Source: Maylandia zebra (taxonomy: Eukaryota; Chordata; Actinopteri; Cichliformes; Cichlidae). Taken from it: a DNA stretch of 64,000 nucleotides. Under the pieces are notes generated by a model, which worked only from the letters and a program-made list of their open reading frames with translations, was not told the DNA's origin and did not search any database. The stretch covers positions 8,777,547 to 8,841,546 of the forward strand of contig NC_135179.1 in the NCBI RefSeq assembly GCF_041146795.1, given 5' to 3'. Shown in pieces: positions 46,318 to 60,000 of this stretch (its first letter is position 1; every line of letters starts with the position of its first letter). The position numbers and the translations under genes are program-made.

Positions 46318-47800
46318 AGCACTGGACGGACAGAACACCCACACGACACACACACACACACACACACACATGAATATACACACAAACACACACATACACG
46401 ACATGCACACACATTTCCACCCCTTGCCCACATCGCAGAGTATATATCTATTTATCCCTGTTCCTCTCTGTTTCGGCCGTTGATTCCCTTCAAACACCGC
46501 AGGGAATCCAGCCATCACCTTCCCGCTCTCTCCTCTCTCTCTCCACTCTGCCTCTCTGCCTCTCTCTCTTCTCTCCTGGTTTGGGATTGGTTCACACTTT
46601 TCCTCACAAGCCCCAAGAAACCAATTCCATCTTTGCAGATTTCCACTGATTCTTGCTGAGTGCTGGTGGGAGAAGGTTAAGAGCTGTCAATGCAGCATAT
46701 TTACCTGCAGATTAGGCTTGTTGTGAATTAACACTTGTCGGGTAAACCGACCAGCCTCAGCAGAAAGCTTAGTTTCCTCCCTTGTTAAACCTGTAGAGGA
46801 GATAAAATGATGCAAAGTTTCTAAGCAACTCGTAAGCGTCTGTAACGTCACAATCAGGGTCCACCACAAACAGCCACGGGCCGCTTTGAGCATCTTTTCC
46901 GGGTGAGCAAGAACTGATCACATTTTTATGTCGGTTTTTATAAATGATATCATGACTTTTCTTTTCTGGGAGAGGGATTACTTTGTTTTTGCTTTTTTTC
47001 CTTTTTTGTTGGATGTATGAGTTTGATTTCCATCTTTAAATTTGACTCTTTTCTTTTTCATTGACTTTTGTTGCTGTGCACTGCTACCATTGTAAATGGA
47101 GTGTATTGTAGTAACAGAAGGTCCTCCATGTGTTTTGTTTTCTTATTTTATGAAGAATTAATGGTTGATTTATAAAGGGACAAATACACAAACTAAAAGC
47201 CCCTGAGCTTGACATCGAGTGTGTGACGGTACTTTAGGGGTTCGTTGGTGGTGACACAGTGATGGGGTGTGGGGAGGGTTAGTATTTTTTTTTCCTCGTC
47301 AGACAGCTTGGCCTCTGCCTCCTCTCTGGTTATAAATCAGAAGTTGAACGAATGGGTGTGAGCAGTTATAGCAATATTTCAAACTGTATCGACGCTATAG
47401 TACCTCACTCATCGTGTTCCTCCAGATCCACCAAAGCACGGAGGCAGTGGCAGGTTTTAGGATGAGATCTGTTTAAATTTGGACACCTGGAGCATCGCAA
47501 AGCTGGGAAATTAAAACAGTATATTATACGGCTTATTTAAGTTCTCCAGACTTTCATTCCCAACGGTCGACTTAATGATTACTGGAGGCACTTCTATTTT
47601 GATTACGATAAATGTGTATATTTTTTTTCTCCTCTTTCCATGAACGTCTATCCAGTGCCAAGTGCAGTTAATGTTAACTGGATCTCATGTTTTAATGTCT
47701 TTCTTTTTGTCACAGTTTTTTGTTTTTACTTTCCTGTGTTGTTCATAGCATAACTGCCTAACGCTGATTTAAATAAAGAAAAGTGATTTATAAGGATGTT
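46318..47800 (+). other. actr2: ACTR2 3' UTR
   Basis: The sequence follows the TAA at 46315-46317. It begins with a CA-rich microsatellite (about 46340-46405) and ends near an AATAAA at 47772-47777. Several AATTAAT/TTATTT stretches are present; no other frame is credible. Confidence 0.7.
47772..47777 (+). terminator. actr2: Probable ACTR2 polyadenylation signal
   Basis: AATAAA in GATTTAAATAAAGAAAAG is followed about 25-40 bp downstream by a GT-rich stretch (GATGTTTGTGTG), the usual downstream element. Confidence 0.7.
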
Positions 47801-48286
47801 TGTGTGACAGGTTCCTTCTTTTTTTCTTTTTTTGGCACATGAAGCTTCTGTTTCACAAATTTATGGCTCGGAATAAGAAATCCTGACCATTGATTTGTAA
47901 ATATTTATCTTTTGAAGTCTATATTTGCGAGTAGGGGGCAGATTAAATGGGTTGATTAAGTACAATGACAGGAGAAGGGTGTAGGTGGCCGAGGCTCATC
48001 CACAGAAGAGGACGAGACCTCTGCTCACAGACCCGAAGGAGGAAGAGGAAATGGAACAGCGGCAGAGGACTGGCGCCACCAGAGGAAGAGGCTCTCTTTC
48101 CGTGCCTGAAATAAAGATCGCACCCAGACTCTTCCGGCCTTGTTCCATTTTAATCCCTCGACTCTTGCCACTTCCCTCTTAACCCTGAACTATTACCTCA
48201 GGAGCACCGTTTGAAATTTCCTCCCCATCAGAGCACAAAGGGCATCACGTAAGGATGTTTGCAAAAGTAGTGGAGCATTTCATTGT

Positions 48287-48287
<1 letters not shown>

Positions 48288-48322
<35 letters not shown>
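48288..48322. repeat. Poly-T tract
   Basis: About 35 consecutive T. Confidence 0.97.
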
Positions 48323-48328
<6 letters not shown>

Positions 48329-48612
48329 TTTTCTGTCACTTCAGAATATGTATTCGCTATGAAATGAGTTAAAAATCCGCCACATGAAAACATGAACTTT
48401 ACACATTTTAAATGGTGCACTCAAGTTCCCCCAAACAGCTTCTGAATAAACTTTGTTTAGCAATTTAAGACTAATAAAAATAATTCTTCTTTAATACTTG
48501 TTTTCCTATAGTTTTGCTGCCCAAACATTCTCTCTAAACTCTCTCTAGTCAAAGCATTATCCACAGGGTGGGAGTAGAGAGACATTTCCTCTCAGCAGCC
48601 TTTATCTCATGT

Positions 48613-49923
48613 TCAGGCAATCAAAAAAGTATGCTGAAGCAACTATCTCTTCGAACTTTACATCTGTAACGTCTCTGTTCAGTTTGAGTGAATCAAGCAG
48701 TTTTCGACCTGATGCAAAAACAGAACAGGTTAAAATGCTACAAAGGTAATACTCCCCGAGTTAACTGTTGAACGAAATCTTTGTGGTAAGGAAGGAAAAA
48801 CGTTAAATCCTGCCTATTTTTGGGCATGGGACCACGGCCACCCATTCCTGTAAACTGCACTGGGAAGTGAGCGCCGGTGCTCATGCACCCAGAGAGGGGC
48901 CATGCTGACCCCATTACACGAGCAGATATCTTAAATGCTTGCACATGTGGACGGCGATGCTGTTTGCAGCCGTTGAGCTGCTTAGCAGGCCCCCAAAAGC
49001 CCTCAGGGACCTTCTTTCTCTTCTCTTTTCTCTTTCCCTCCCCCTCCCCTCACTTGCTCCATCATTATCGCCCACATGCTTTTCCAGAGACATCCTGAGT
49101 GAAACAGCTCGACGTCCTCGATGGCTATCACATGTTCCTCCTGTGGAGGGAGGCAGCTCCCCTGGAAGACATGTTGAGGAGAATAAGACAGGCTGTACTA
49201 GCCTCAGTTTTTCTTTGTGCTTTCTTTCATCAAATATGTTGCAAAACTTTTTAGAAGTTTCAAAGTCATAGGGAAAAACTTGTGGCTTTGACATTTTTTT
49301 GAATCCTCTGGGTCTCCTCGTGAAATCACCCTTTCTCTTTTCATGAAAAGTGATTTATAACGATGTTTGTGTGTTAGGTTCCTTACATCAAACTTCTTCT
49401 GTTAGCTATTACCTCACTAAGTTCTACCACGATTTAAAACTGTTTAGGGACTTCATATAACCCTATATTGAATTTTTCAGTATATTTGATCTACATTTAA
49501 GCAATTTCTTTCAGATGCTGGAAGATGGACCTAATAATATAAATCATTGTTCTCTAAATCTTTCTCTATCTTCTTGGACTTGCACTGCAGCAGGAATTGA
49601 GGCCAGTTTTTTTACACAAACCCCACCCACCTCAAAAAAGAAACAGAAATACAGGTCTTATTTTTGAAGGGTTCACCAGAGGATAAATCCTACTGACTTT
49701 GGAGATTTCTTGTATTATTATTGGAATTGGTGGCTGTGGTCCCATGCCCAAAGATAGGCAGGATTTAACTTTTTTCTCCTTACCACAAATATTTTGTTCA
49801 ACAGTTACCTTTGCAGCATGTTAACACATCCTGTTTCTGCATCAGGTCTAAAACTGAACAGAGATGTTACGGATTTAAAAGTTGAAGATACAGTTGCTTC
49901 AGCATACTTTTTTGATTGCCTGA
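48613..49923. repeat. Long inverted repeat with about 0.2-kb arms and 0.9-kb spacer
   Basis: The left arm 48613-48848 (TCAGGCAATCAAAAAAGTAT ... GGGCATGGGACCACGGCC) is matched in reverse complement by 49725-49923. The match is about 80-90 percent by eye, with small indels. Between them are a C/T-rich stretch and the duplicated ACTR2-end sequence. No transposase is seen. It may be a foldback element or two opposite copies of one repeat. Confidence 0.8.
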
Positions 49924-50779
49924 AGTAGGGTCATTGTAGTGTCACTGTTGTTTTGGAGCACACTGGGGAGACCACGGCCATTGGGGAGGGCTGTTGCAAT
50001 GAGGGGCTGTGCTTCATGTGCAATGATTCCTAGGTGGGTGGTACATGTCAAAGTAAAAACCACATGGATAAACTTTTAAGCATACCACTGAATTCTAAAC
50101 CTCCAGGTGATTTTAACACTGCTGATTTCTGTATGAACAAATGAAAAAAATATATAACTTAATTTTATTTCAGCTTTACAAACTTATCAGTAATGGCATA
50201 ACTGATGTGTGCTTACAGTTACAATAACGTATCTCCTACTTTTACTGATGGGTTGAGTATAACAGTTTGTATAGTCAGTATATTGTAATTAGCTAACTGT
50301 TTCAGTTGTTCATAGCTAATCGTTTCATGAGTAAAAACAGGACGTCAACCACCTTGCCACTAGGAAAAAATCAATGGCTGCCCAGTGACTGAATTATTTT
50401 GCTGTCTGAGACTGTTTTAGAAGTAGTTTCCATGAAGATCTGGTTGCTCAGAGGTTGACTGTGCAACATCCTTATCCTTTGGGGGACCACTTCTGATTGC
50501 GAGTGCAGTTGCTTGCTTGCCTGTCTCGAAACAACTGGAGTCTGTCCCAGAGTTAGCACTCTCAGACAGATCGGTCAATGATCGATCTTTTTTTTATAAA
50601 TGTAGACAGACTGCCAGCATATTGCAATCGGTGAGTTAGTCTGCACTGCAATAGGACACTTGACTCAACTGGTTATGAGCTGGTTACATTCCAATATCAA
50701 CAGAAGATTGTTGTGGGATCGTCAAGGAAAGACTAAAATAAAGCTGTAGACTTCTTTTTTAAAAATCGTTTTCTCTCAT

Positions 50780-50785
50780 TTTATT
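50780..50785 (-). terminator. spred2: Probable SPRED2 polyadenylation signal
   Basis: Minus-strand AATAAA (plus TTTATT) lies 2.9 kb past the SPRED2 stop, just before the T-rich, gene-free spacer. Confidence 0.5.
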
Positions 50786-52639
50786 GGAGGCGGAAGGTAA
50801 GACACACATTTCACTTTTCTCACAAACCTGGCCACCCTTCAGTATCTACAAAGTACTTCCTGTTCCTTCTTGAAAAGCAAGAACTACATCCATTGTACAT
50901 GTTAGAAACAGTTATTTAAAAAAAATAGAAATAAAAATGTACAACATACACTTGATATATATAATATAATTTTTTGCTCTTTTTTACAGAGGTAAAAATA
51001 CTAAGCATAAAAAATGGGTCTAATTCAATACAGGGAGTTGTTTCTTAAATTTTTCAATTTAAATACACAAGGAGATAATGAGGATGCGTTCAGGCACTTG
51101 TAAATGGCTCTGCATGTGAGAACACCAAACAAGATGGAGGTAAAAGATGACACACATACGCACACTCTTTCCAATCTGATTGGCCCCTGCCCCTGATCGA
51201 TCAATTACAGCATCTGAATCTACTCAGAAGGTGTCCATATGTCATAGCATATTCAGCTGATCCCAGTAGCTTTGGATCAAGGAGCAGAAAAGGATGAGCA
51301 GATCTGGAATATACGCCAACACGCAAACACACACACCAACAACATACAAACTGGTACACAGGACAGGATGTATGACAAAGATACCACTGGGGAAGGAAAA
51401 AGGACATCCTCAGGCATTCTGTAGTTCGACTACAGTAAGTGACATTTCCTTGGCAAAACAATCAGGGATGGATGTTTGTTTCCAGAATTTCACGTTTTTC
51501 AGACTCCTGATCTTTTCCGATGGGATCCTGCTGATGTCCTGCGTCTCTTTATTTTTAAAAATCTCATTGTGTTTGCGTTCTGATCCTCAATGCTGCCATC
51601 ACCCAGGCTTAGATGAATCATCTAGCACCGGAGTGGTTGTACTTTTAGTGTTGCACTCTTATTGTGAGGGCGTGATGGGCCAGCTGCAGCATCACAAACC
51701 ACGACAACTGAACTGACTATAACGTTTTTTGTTCTTTTTGAAATGTAGTCATGCCATATTCAAGCATGACTTTACTCTCTTTGTGCTTAGGGTGATACAA
51801 CAGATCTGGGATTGAAGGGAACGAGTGCTGCTGTAGGACTGAGAAGAACAGCACATACATGTGTCACATGTGGTTTCAGCAAGTTAATCTCTGGATTAAA
51901 ACACCACATTCTGCGCTTAAGGGAATAGTTTGACATTATGGATTCAACTTAGACCCTCTGATGGATGGTTTCTGGTGCCTTCTAAGACAGCCAGACAGGC
52001 CATTTCTACTGCTTCCAGTGTTTACGCAAAGCTAAGCTAACCACATCCCGCATCTAGGTTACATTTTTATTTATCACACAGACGCTATTGCACGTCTTAT
52101 CTGTGTGTGCTTCCTAAAATGTCAAACTTTTCTTTACAATTTTATAAATCAGACTCGTCACATTGCTGAACTGACATACATAGTGGAAAAAACACAAACC
52201 CAAAAACCCACAAGTCCCATGTTTTAAAAAGTCAGCATTAATGTTTTACCTTTATTCATTTTTTTTTGGGAGTGATTTTGGATGTTTTCAATAGAGTTGT
52301 ACGAGTTTTGGCATTTGCTTTTGCACATAAATGACAGGCGGGGGAGAGGTGATTGTACTTCGCTGGCAAACTAAAATCCATAGTTTACATGCTCTTTTTT
52401 TAAAAGAGTTTCTTTTTTATTACAAAAATAGATTAAATGGAGTTTCAAAGAACATGTGGTGAGACTTGATTGAGCCATAACCAAGCTCACACTTTTCGCT
52501 ATAGCAGACATCTTAAAAGAGACGAGTGAGACTCCACATTTTAAGGCATATGGGCACCAATTTAAACGGTATCGGATTGATTTTTCAGTCCTTGATGTAA
52601 CACAGACCGCTGGCTAAGGTTCTGCAAAGAACAAGAAAG

Positions 52640-52640
<1 letters not shown>

Positions 52641-52669
<29 letters not shown>
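52641..52669. repeat. Poly-A tract
   Basis: About 29 consecutive A, in the probable SPRED2 3' UTR. Confidence 0.97.
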
Positions 52670-52672
<3 letters not shown>

Positions 52673-53323
52673 CACTACTCCAAGTGCACTGTAAGTAAAA
52701 ATGAGCCAAAATCTGACTGGAATAAGACTCAGTGGGTTCCCGGTTCAGGCGATTTTAGGCACTGTTTGAAATAATGTTTGAAAGGAGCAGGGGCGGATGC
52801 TAGCGTGACTTGAGGCACCGTCTCATTCAGTGAATGAATCATAGCCCAGCACCCTTTTGATGGTGGATCAATTTAAGAGAGAAAAATAAATAGGATGAAA
52901 GCTTGAATCTTTGGGATATTAGACGAAGATTAAGATGAGTACCACGTTTGCCTCGGTGAACAAAGAAGACGTTGATGGTGGAGAGCTATGTAGACTATAT
53001 ACATGAGCTTTACTATAAGCTGCAGTACAGACAACAAAAGGCCTAGGCGCACAAGCATGCACATATACCATCAACGCACACACACGCGCACACTAACACA
53101 CATGCGCAAAGAGATGTAGTGTTTGATGTCTCGTGTTGCTGGAGTTGAGCTGAGCGGGCCTGATATTGGAATAGAGTATAAACAAAATGGCCACGCGTAC
53201 ATCAAAGGAGAGAATGAAAAACAGGACAAAGAAACAATTCAAGTTCTTTGACGCCGAGTCAGTGTACAAATATAACAATATAAAGTACCTGCATATGTGA
53301 TACATGACATATAGGTCAGCTAT

Positions 53324-53346
53324 AAAAAAAAAAAAAAAAAAAAAAA
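53324..53346. repeat. Poly-A tract
   Basis: About 23 consecutive A in the probable SPRED2 3' UTR. Confidence 0.96.
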
Positions 53347-53656
53347 GGCCCCCTGAAAAAGAGTGCTCTCTCACTAGAAACAGAGCAAATGGCCACGTGG
53401 AGAGCTGAGAGAACTGTCTGCCGTAAGGGGGAGCTTATCTTCCCAGGCCGTTCAGAAAATGCACCAGCAGTTTTTTTCTTTTTTGGCTTATTTCAGTGTC
53501 TGGAATTTGTAGAGAAACCCAGAGAAAACAAGGCAAGAGAGTAAGCAGCCATGACCACTTGTCCCTTCTGTTCGTTTCCCCATCCTTCCCTTTCCCTGTC
53601 CTTGCATTGGGTTTAGGTTTGAGTCGTGTCCCTCTGAGGTTTCAAAGCACGGCCGC

Positions 53657-56600
53657 TCAGCTCAGGGCCTTGTGTCGACCTCCGCAGCAGCCGCATGCAA
53701 GCCCTACCTGGTGGCAAGCGTGGAGAGGTGGGTAGAGGCAGAGGCAGGGCGCCACCAAAGACAAACCAAACAGGGCTAACCAGCGCGTGCCCAGACAGCC
53801 TCCCCCGCTACCCTCGCCCCCGTCACAGGAGCAGGCGTCTGAGTAGTCCCCCTCTGGGTCAGACATGCAGTGGTAGAGCATGGTGTCTGCCAGCCACATG
53901 CAGCTGACCCGTCGGATGCACATGCGCACCGGGTCTGGAGCATCCTGGCACCTACCTCTCCGGTTGCTGGAGAGGTAAAAAGCCTCACCGCAGTGCTCAC
54001 ACTGAGCACGCTCCATTCTGTCATCCTTCTGCCCCTTCCCACCATTGGTGGATGAAGAGGAGCTCGGGAGTAGGGAGCGAGGCTGACTGGACACCACAGA
54101 CGGGAACTGCTGGCGATACGAGACGTTTTGGCCCTTACTGTTTAAGGGTCCAAGGGAGGGATCAGAGTCTGAGGGCGACAGGGCCGGTGCCAGCGGGTAC
54201 GTGTAGTCGTGCTTCTGCGCCTCTGTCTTGTCAAAGTGGACATTGGGCTCAGGGTCGTCCATGTTGATGAATTTGTCACGCACTGTTGTGTGGCGGTAGT
54301 CCTCGTAGCCGGTGAGCCAGGAGCGATCTGAGTGGCGTCCACGATGACGCTCGGCGGGCCGCTCCCAGCTGCGCTCCCGAGGGTTGATGCGGACGATTTC
54401 CTCGTCCTCGAAGGTGACATGGCGGGGAATCCGAGACAATGGCTAAACAACAGAGAGAGTATATAACATAAACAACACTGGCAGTAATTCACTCATAAAA
54501 TATATGTATAAAATATGTATGGATACAGCTTAGCCGTGTTTGTCTCACCTGGTCCAAGTAGTAGTGGTCTGAGAGCCGATAGGGATCGTGGCGAAATCCC
54601 AGCGGGCACTTGTGTCTCTGGGGAAGGGGCGAGGACTCGAGCGGCTGCAGAGAGGTCTCCAGTTTCTGGGAGGAGTTGGATGAGCTGTCTGTGGTATTCT
54701 GAGGTGACAAACAAACACAGGATGCAGGCTGAAAAGCTGATTTCTGATTGCACACGTCAAACAAATAGTGAGAGAGGACACCCTGATTGGACAAACAAAA
54801 ACAGGAAGCCTCCATGCAGCACTGATTGGAAAAACAGGAAGTGTGAGCTCTGTTTTCCAATCCACTTTTGGACTGCTATATGCGAGTTAAGCTTTTACTA
54901 ACAACACCTGCCACAAAGAATCACTTACGAAAACATTGCAGGAACCATCACACCTAAAATCACAATTAAATTAACCACTTTGATTTAATTTATTTTTTTA
55001 ACATATTTTCACAGCAAAAACTCTTATCTGACTCAGTATGAATATATTGTCTTGTATATTCATATGAACTGGGTATTTGACAATAAAAGTAAAAGGGAAT
55101 CAATTAAATTAACATTTTTTTTAAAATGACTGAAAACAAGAAACCTAAGCATTCATGAAGATCAAGTGACTGATACAAAATATTCCTAAATCCAAAAAAG
55201 TGGAAACAGAAGCATCCTTTAAAATGTTTTTTTAAAGTCTGCAGAAAAACTGTACACACACCATATCCACAGGCTCACCTTTTAAGCCTCTACACATCAT
55301 CTCCTTCTCCCCAGTCAACCTGTCCTCCTTTCCTCAATCGCACTTTCTCCACATTCCACCTTTCCTTCTCCCTTTTCCACCTCTCCACGCATGTGTGTGC
55401 ACATGTGAACAGTATCCCGTCTCCTTTCCGCTAAAGTCTATCAGGGCTCCAGTCCAACTCAAACACTGGCCAGACACAAGACAGTCAGACCGCTGCCGAT
55501 TTCAGACATGCACAATGGGGGTCAGCCTCTGTTAGCCACCAGCTGATAGGCAAGGACTCCTTTTGTCTAATCATATCAGCATTGTAATATGAGTGCATGT
55601 ATTGTAGATGTGTTTAGCCGCGGGGCAAAGGGTGCAGGTGTTTCTGTTTGAGAAGCTGTGCTTGAAATGTATCCTCTGCATTTTGTCTTGCTTTGGGGAA
55701 GACTGGTCACAAGAAGTCAATGGCAAGAACGATTTTTTGCATGTCTTACTTTTTCTTGACCATCTTCTCTTAGCTATCTGCAACAGCTGTGAGATTTCCA
55801 ACATGTTTTCCCAGAAATGTTATTTCACAAATTAGATTCGATTTTTTTTTTTTAATTCAAACTATCCAACTTCTCTTCAACTATTACTGGACAGATATAC
55901 AAAAAGCTAGATCTGCCATAGAGAGGGGTGGCTGTAGATGCAAGGAATTTTCTATTAATGGCAACTACTTTTGTCATTTTGGAGATATAATAAAGTGTCC
56001 TTGAGCAAAGCAATGAACCCAGAATTGCTACCGTTGGAGGCGACATTATGTGTATAGGCAATGGTCATGCCTTTGAGCTTACATGCTTACACTAACATGC
56101 CAACATGCTAATGATAATATTTCTAACATGTAAAACTCTATGCTTACCACTCCAGCTGTTAGCATGCTGTCCTTACATAATACAGCTAATTGTGCAATTC
56201 AATATATTAAAATTTCTGAATTGCTTACAAACAAATCACAGAAAACAAACACAAAAAGAAACCACACGAACAAACGCCAATCAAGGCATGATTGGTGAAT
56301 GAACTTCTAGAAGGCAAGATAAAGAGAAGTTCACACCTCATTCAATAACAGAAGTTATGCATTTAATCATCATTAACACTGAATATCAGAGAAATCTCTG
56401 AATGAAAGAAACAAGGTCAAGACCAAAAATAATCGGCTGTGATCTTTGAGTCTAAAGTGGAAATCACTTCACAGGCTCAGGAACACTTCAGGTAACATCA
56501 GGGAGGTGATTTAAAACCGTCCTGTGCAAAGACATTTTGCACATACTGGGATTTTGGAGGATGCAGAGTAGGAGTAGCTCATTTGGACACCATATCCTCC

Positions 56601-57016
56601 GGGCTAAGAGGGGGCAGCCTGTTCAGCTTGTTATCAGATCTCAGGACCTGTGATATTGTGACATTATAAAACTGAGCAACTGAAATTCTGTGGTGACCAA
56701 GAATGTGAAAACATTATGCTTTCAAAACTACAGCAAGTAATCCGGGAAAGATGTCTCATCCTGTACTTTGGGAAATATCTTAATGGATTTCTGTACCAAC
56801 ACCTGATAGTTTGTTTTTAAATGAAATGCGAAGTTTTAAGGATTTGCAAATTCTACTTTTATTTGGAAGCTACTGACATCATTTAGAATTTCTAAAACTA
56901 TTCCTAAACTATTCTCCCCCCCCCACCACCAAAAAAATATAAATATTTGGCACTCCAATAAGCCTAAATCCAATGCTGCAAACTATTCTGCAGAACTATA
57001 TGACCCAGATCTGATA

Positions 57017-57096
<80 letters not shown>

Positions 57097-60000
57097 TTGC
57101 TGAAGCTATCCCCATTATATCCTACTCCCCACATGGATACTGCCATGCTGAGAATTTCCCCTTAGCTTTCTTACAAAGCCCTCAGAGCAGCCTGCCAAAA
57201 ATAACATAACATGCTGCCTCAGCTTTGGGCTCCGCCCCCTGGCGAAGCCATTATTGGGGGAGGAGTTGGTATGGTTGAAACCAGTCTGACTCTGGCCTCC
57301 ATGGCTGCATCTAATTCAAAACACAGACCAGACTTTCAGCTGCAAGCTCAGACTGCACAAGAGGACAGGGAGACAAAGGGAGGAGTTGAGGGGGAGAGTT
57401 TGTATTTCTGGACATCCTCTCTCTCTATATATTCTGGTCCAAGGCTGGACAGAGGGCATTTCAAGTTATTTTCTGACACAAAACATGCCCCGACTCAAAG
57501 CTCGGGAGGATTCATCCTTCAACAGGCCTGTCTCGCTCTCCTGGGATGAGTCCAGAATTGCATCTATAGCTTTCACTCCCCCTGTTGTGAATGAGCCAAA
57601 ATAGAGACAGAGAGGGGAGATGTGCTGAAGGGAGGGACAGAGGAAGGGTTAGGTTAAGTTTAGGTTTGGCGAACGAGGAATCATTTAGGGAAGTATGTCC
57701 ATCCTATCCCCCAAGCCCATCCAACCATCCTCCCCCATCCCTCCAAAGGCTGTAAATTTGCTCCAGCATTTCCCTCTGTCTACGACCGCCTGCCTCACTA
57801 ACTGCCACCGCCGCCGCTGCTAACTTTAGGAAAGGTCATTAACACAGAAGAACACAAGCAGCACTAAACCCCTCATGTTCCACCTGTGATTTTACAGTCA
57901 TGACACTTTGCAACGTTTCATTAGAAGAGGAGTAACTTTTTGACATGTTCTATAAGGCTGTTGTTGTTATATTCATGTTTAGGGGTTTTATATTCCAATA
58001 TGCTATGCAGCAGTCGTCAGGTAGAAAAATACAGAGATGTTGAGAGAGAAACCCTAAAAATGGGCAGGGAAGACACAAATCGAGGCAGTAATTGTTTCCC
58101 CCTGGTTTCATTCATGAGTCCAGTTGGATCCTGACAATACTCGAGTGTCTTTCTGAATGTCTGTGGGGAAATATTCCCCGTAACTTTTATTTTTTTAATA
58201 TCTGGCACAAGCATAAGATTCAGAATCAGACCCAACATGTAGCCTATTTTTGTTTTTAATTCCACTATGTTTTTTAGATCACAAATACAGACTGTGTCCT
58301 AGTATTTCCTCTTATGCAGTCGCATGCTATGTGTAGGTCTGCTGGCTGTTTGCTGTAATCTTGTGGCATTTTTCAGCACAAGTTTTAAAAGCAGACGTGA
58401 GGCAATGCATAATATTTCCTCAGGCAGGCTTTGTTGGTTGCTAGCACGACTCATGCACCAAACAGGGTGAGCCTTGTGCTAAAAAATAGTTTATATTAGG
58501 CCACAAGGGAAATGGAAAAATCGAGGCTATCACACTGTTTTGTTTTATAAGTCAGTGGGGATTTAACTGAAATGGATGTGGGCTTTCTGGGTCTTCATTT
58601 GTGGAGAAAAAAAGGTCAATTTTATGGAACAATACCCATGAATTGCCGTGGATTTGTTGCACTTTTAGCCTCTCTGTTAGCGAAAACCTGCTGCTCCATT
58701 TCAGGGGATTGCTCCGCCCTCCGACAGTGCTGTAGTCCCCCCACTCCTCAAGTGTTTGTATGCATCTCTGTGGTGGCTGTGTGCTCCCAGCACAGCACCT
58801 ATTAGTCTTGGCCCGTACAGACAGCTCGAGTCAAAGATGAACCACGAGGCACTTCCTCTCGTAAATCACCGGCCCTGCGCTAAGCTGGGAAACAGCTGCT
58901 AACTGCTAGTTTGGTAGTGTTTCTCTGTTTCAAATGGGAGAGGGATGGCGCGGGTGGGGGAGGGGGGTGGGGTCACCAGGAGAGTGGGAGCTTTTGGGAC
59001 ACAGGAAGTGACCTTGTGACCCTGCCTGCTGGCCCTTGTGTCAGATTACGGGAGGGTGTGTGTGTGTATGTGTGCATACATTTCCTGTACTGTGGCAGGT
59101 ATAGATGACCGGCAGCGAATACTCTGTGAACTCCTGAGCAGACCTAATTTTTGAACGATGGATGAAATAAATTTGATCAGTGTGTGCTCCAGACCAGATC
59201 CTAATTTTGCTGCCTCCTTCTCCAGTTATGAAGAGTGGAACTTCTAAGATAGGACTAGTGCAGTCAAGGTAACACACATGGAGGTCTACACCTAAAAAGC
59301 CATTCAGACTAACATCCGACCTGCATTAAAACAAGGCTTGTAGCGGTGCTGGAAAAGGCGTGTTGTTTAAAGTACTGGATAGACATGAAATGTGATCCAG
59401 GAAGTCCAGTTTCAGCGTTTTAACCCCTAATGAACAGCACAGCACTGTGCAACAGCTTATAATGTTCACAACAGCGTTTTATAACTCTAGAAAGTTATCA
59501 CAGCAGCAATTATTTTCTGTTTTGTTGCACTGATAGTTAGGTAAACACAGTGTGTACAAAGTAATCCAGGAATGTGTTCCTTTCCAGATGACATTGTGAG
59601 AAATGATGCTGTGTTGACAAAAACCTGGCTCAGCTTTTGCCTTTGAGTAATACCACACAGACCACTGAGGCACACTACTTCTGTTTACCTCATGATGGTA
59701 GTGAGAGATTAATTTTCAGAGCAGTGAAGTTCTCACACACAACATTAAAAAGGTTTTGCAGTGGTTTGATGTCTGAAAAGCTCCAACTCTGTCTAATCTG
59801 TAGTACAGAGCAGCTGGCTGAGTCTACGGCCAGTTGTTTTTATTTAGAGCCTTTTACTGCATGATTTCTATCACTGCCAGGGTGTTGGTTTAGTTTGTTT
59901 GTGTTAGCAGGATGACTCAAACGGATACGAGATTTGCATGAACATTTTACCAGAGATCGGGCCTTAAGCATTTGATTTGGATCTTTCCATTCAGAGTTGA

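Larger units (their letters stand above)
47818..50779. other. Intergenic spacer between convergent ACTR2 and SPRED2
   Basis: It contains a poly-T run (48288-48322) and an inverted repeat (48613-48848 with 49725-49923). It also contains a 40-bp near-copy of the ACTR2 3'-end sequence at 49345-49384. Small open frames such as 47985-48182 show no recognisable domain. Confidence 0.55.
50786..53656 (-). other. spred2: SPRED2 3' UTR (probable)
   Basis: The 2.9 kb after the stop codon has no coding exon. Poly-A runs on the plus strand (52641-52669 and 53324-53346) would be poly-U in the transcript. A long 3' UTR is usual for SPRED2. Confidence 0.5.

Noticed and set aside
57211..57549. 112-codon plus-strand frame in the SPRED2 intron
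   Set aside because: No recognisable domain or homologue, and it is antisense inside an intron; the length is within chance for GC-richer intron sequence.
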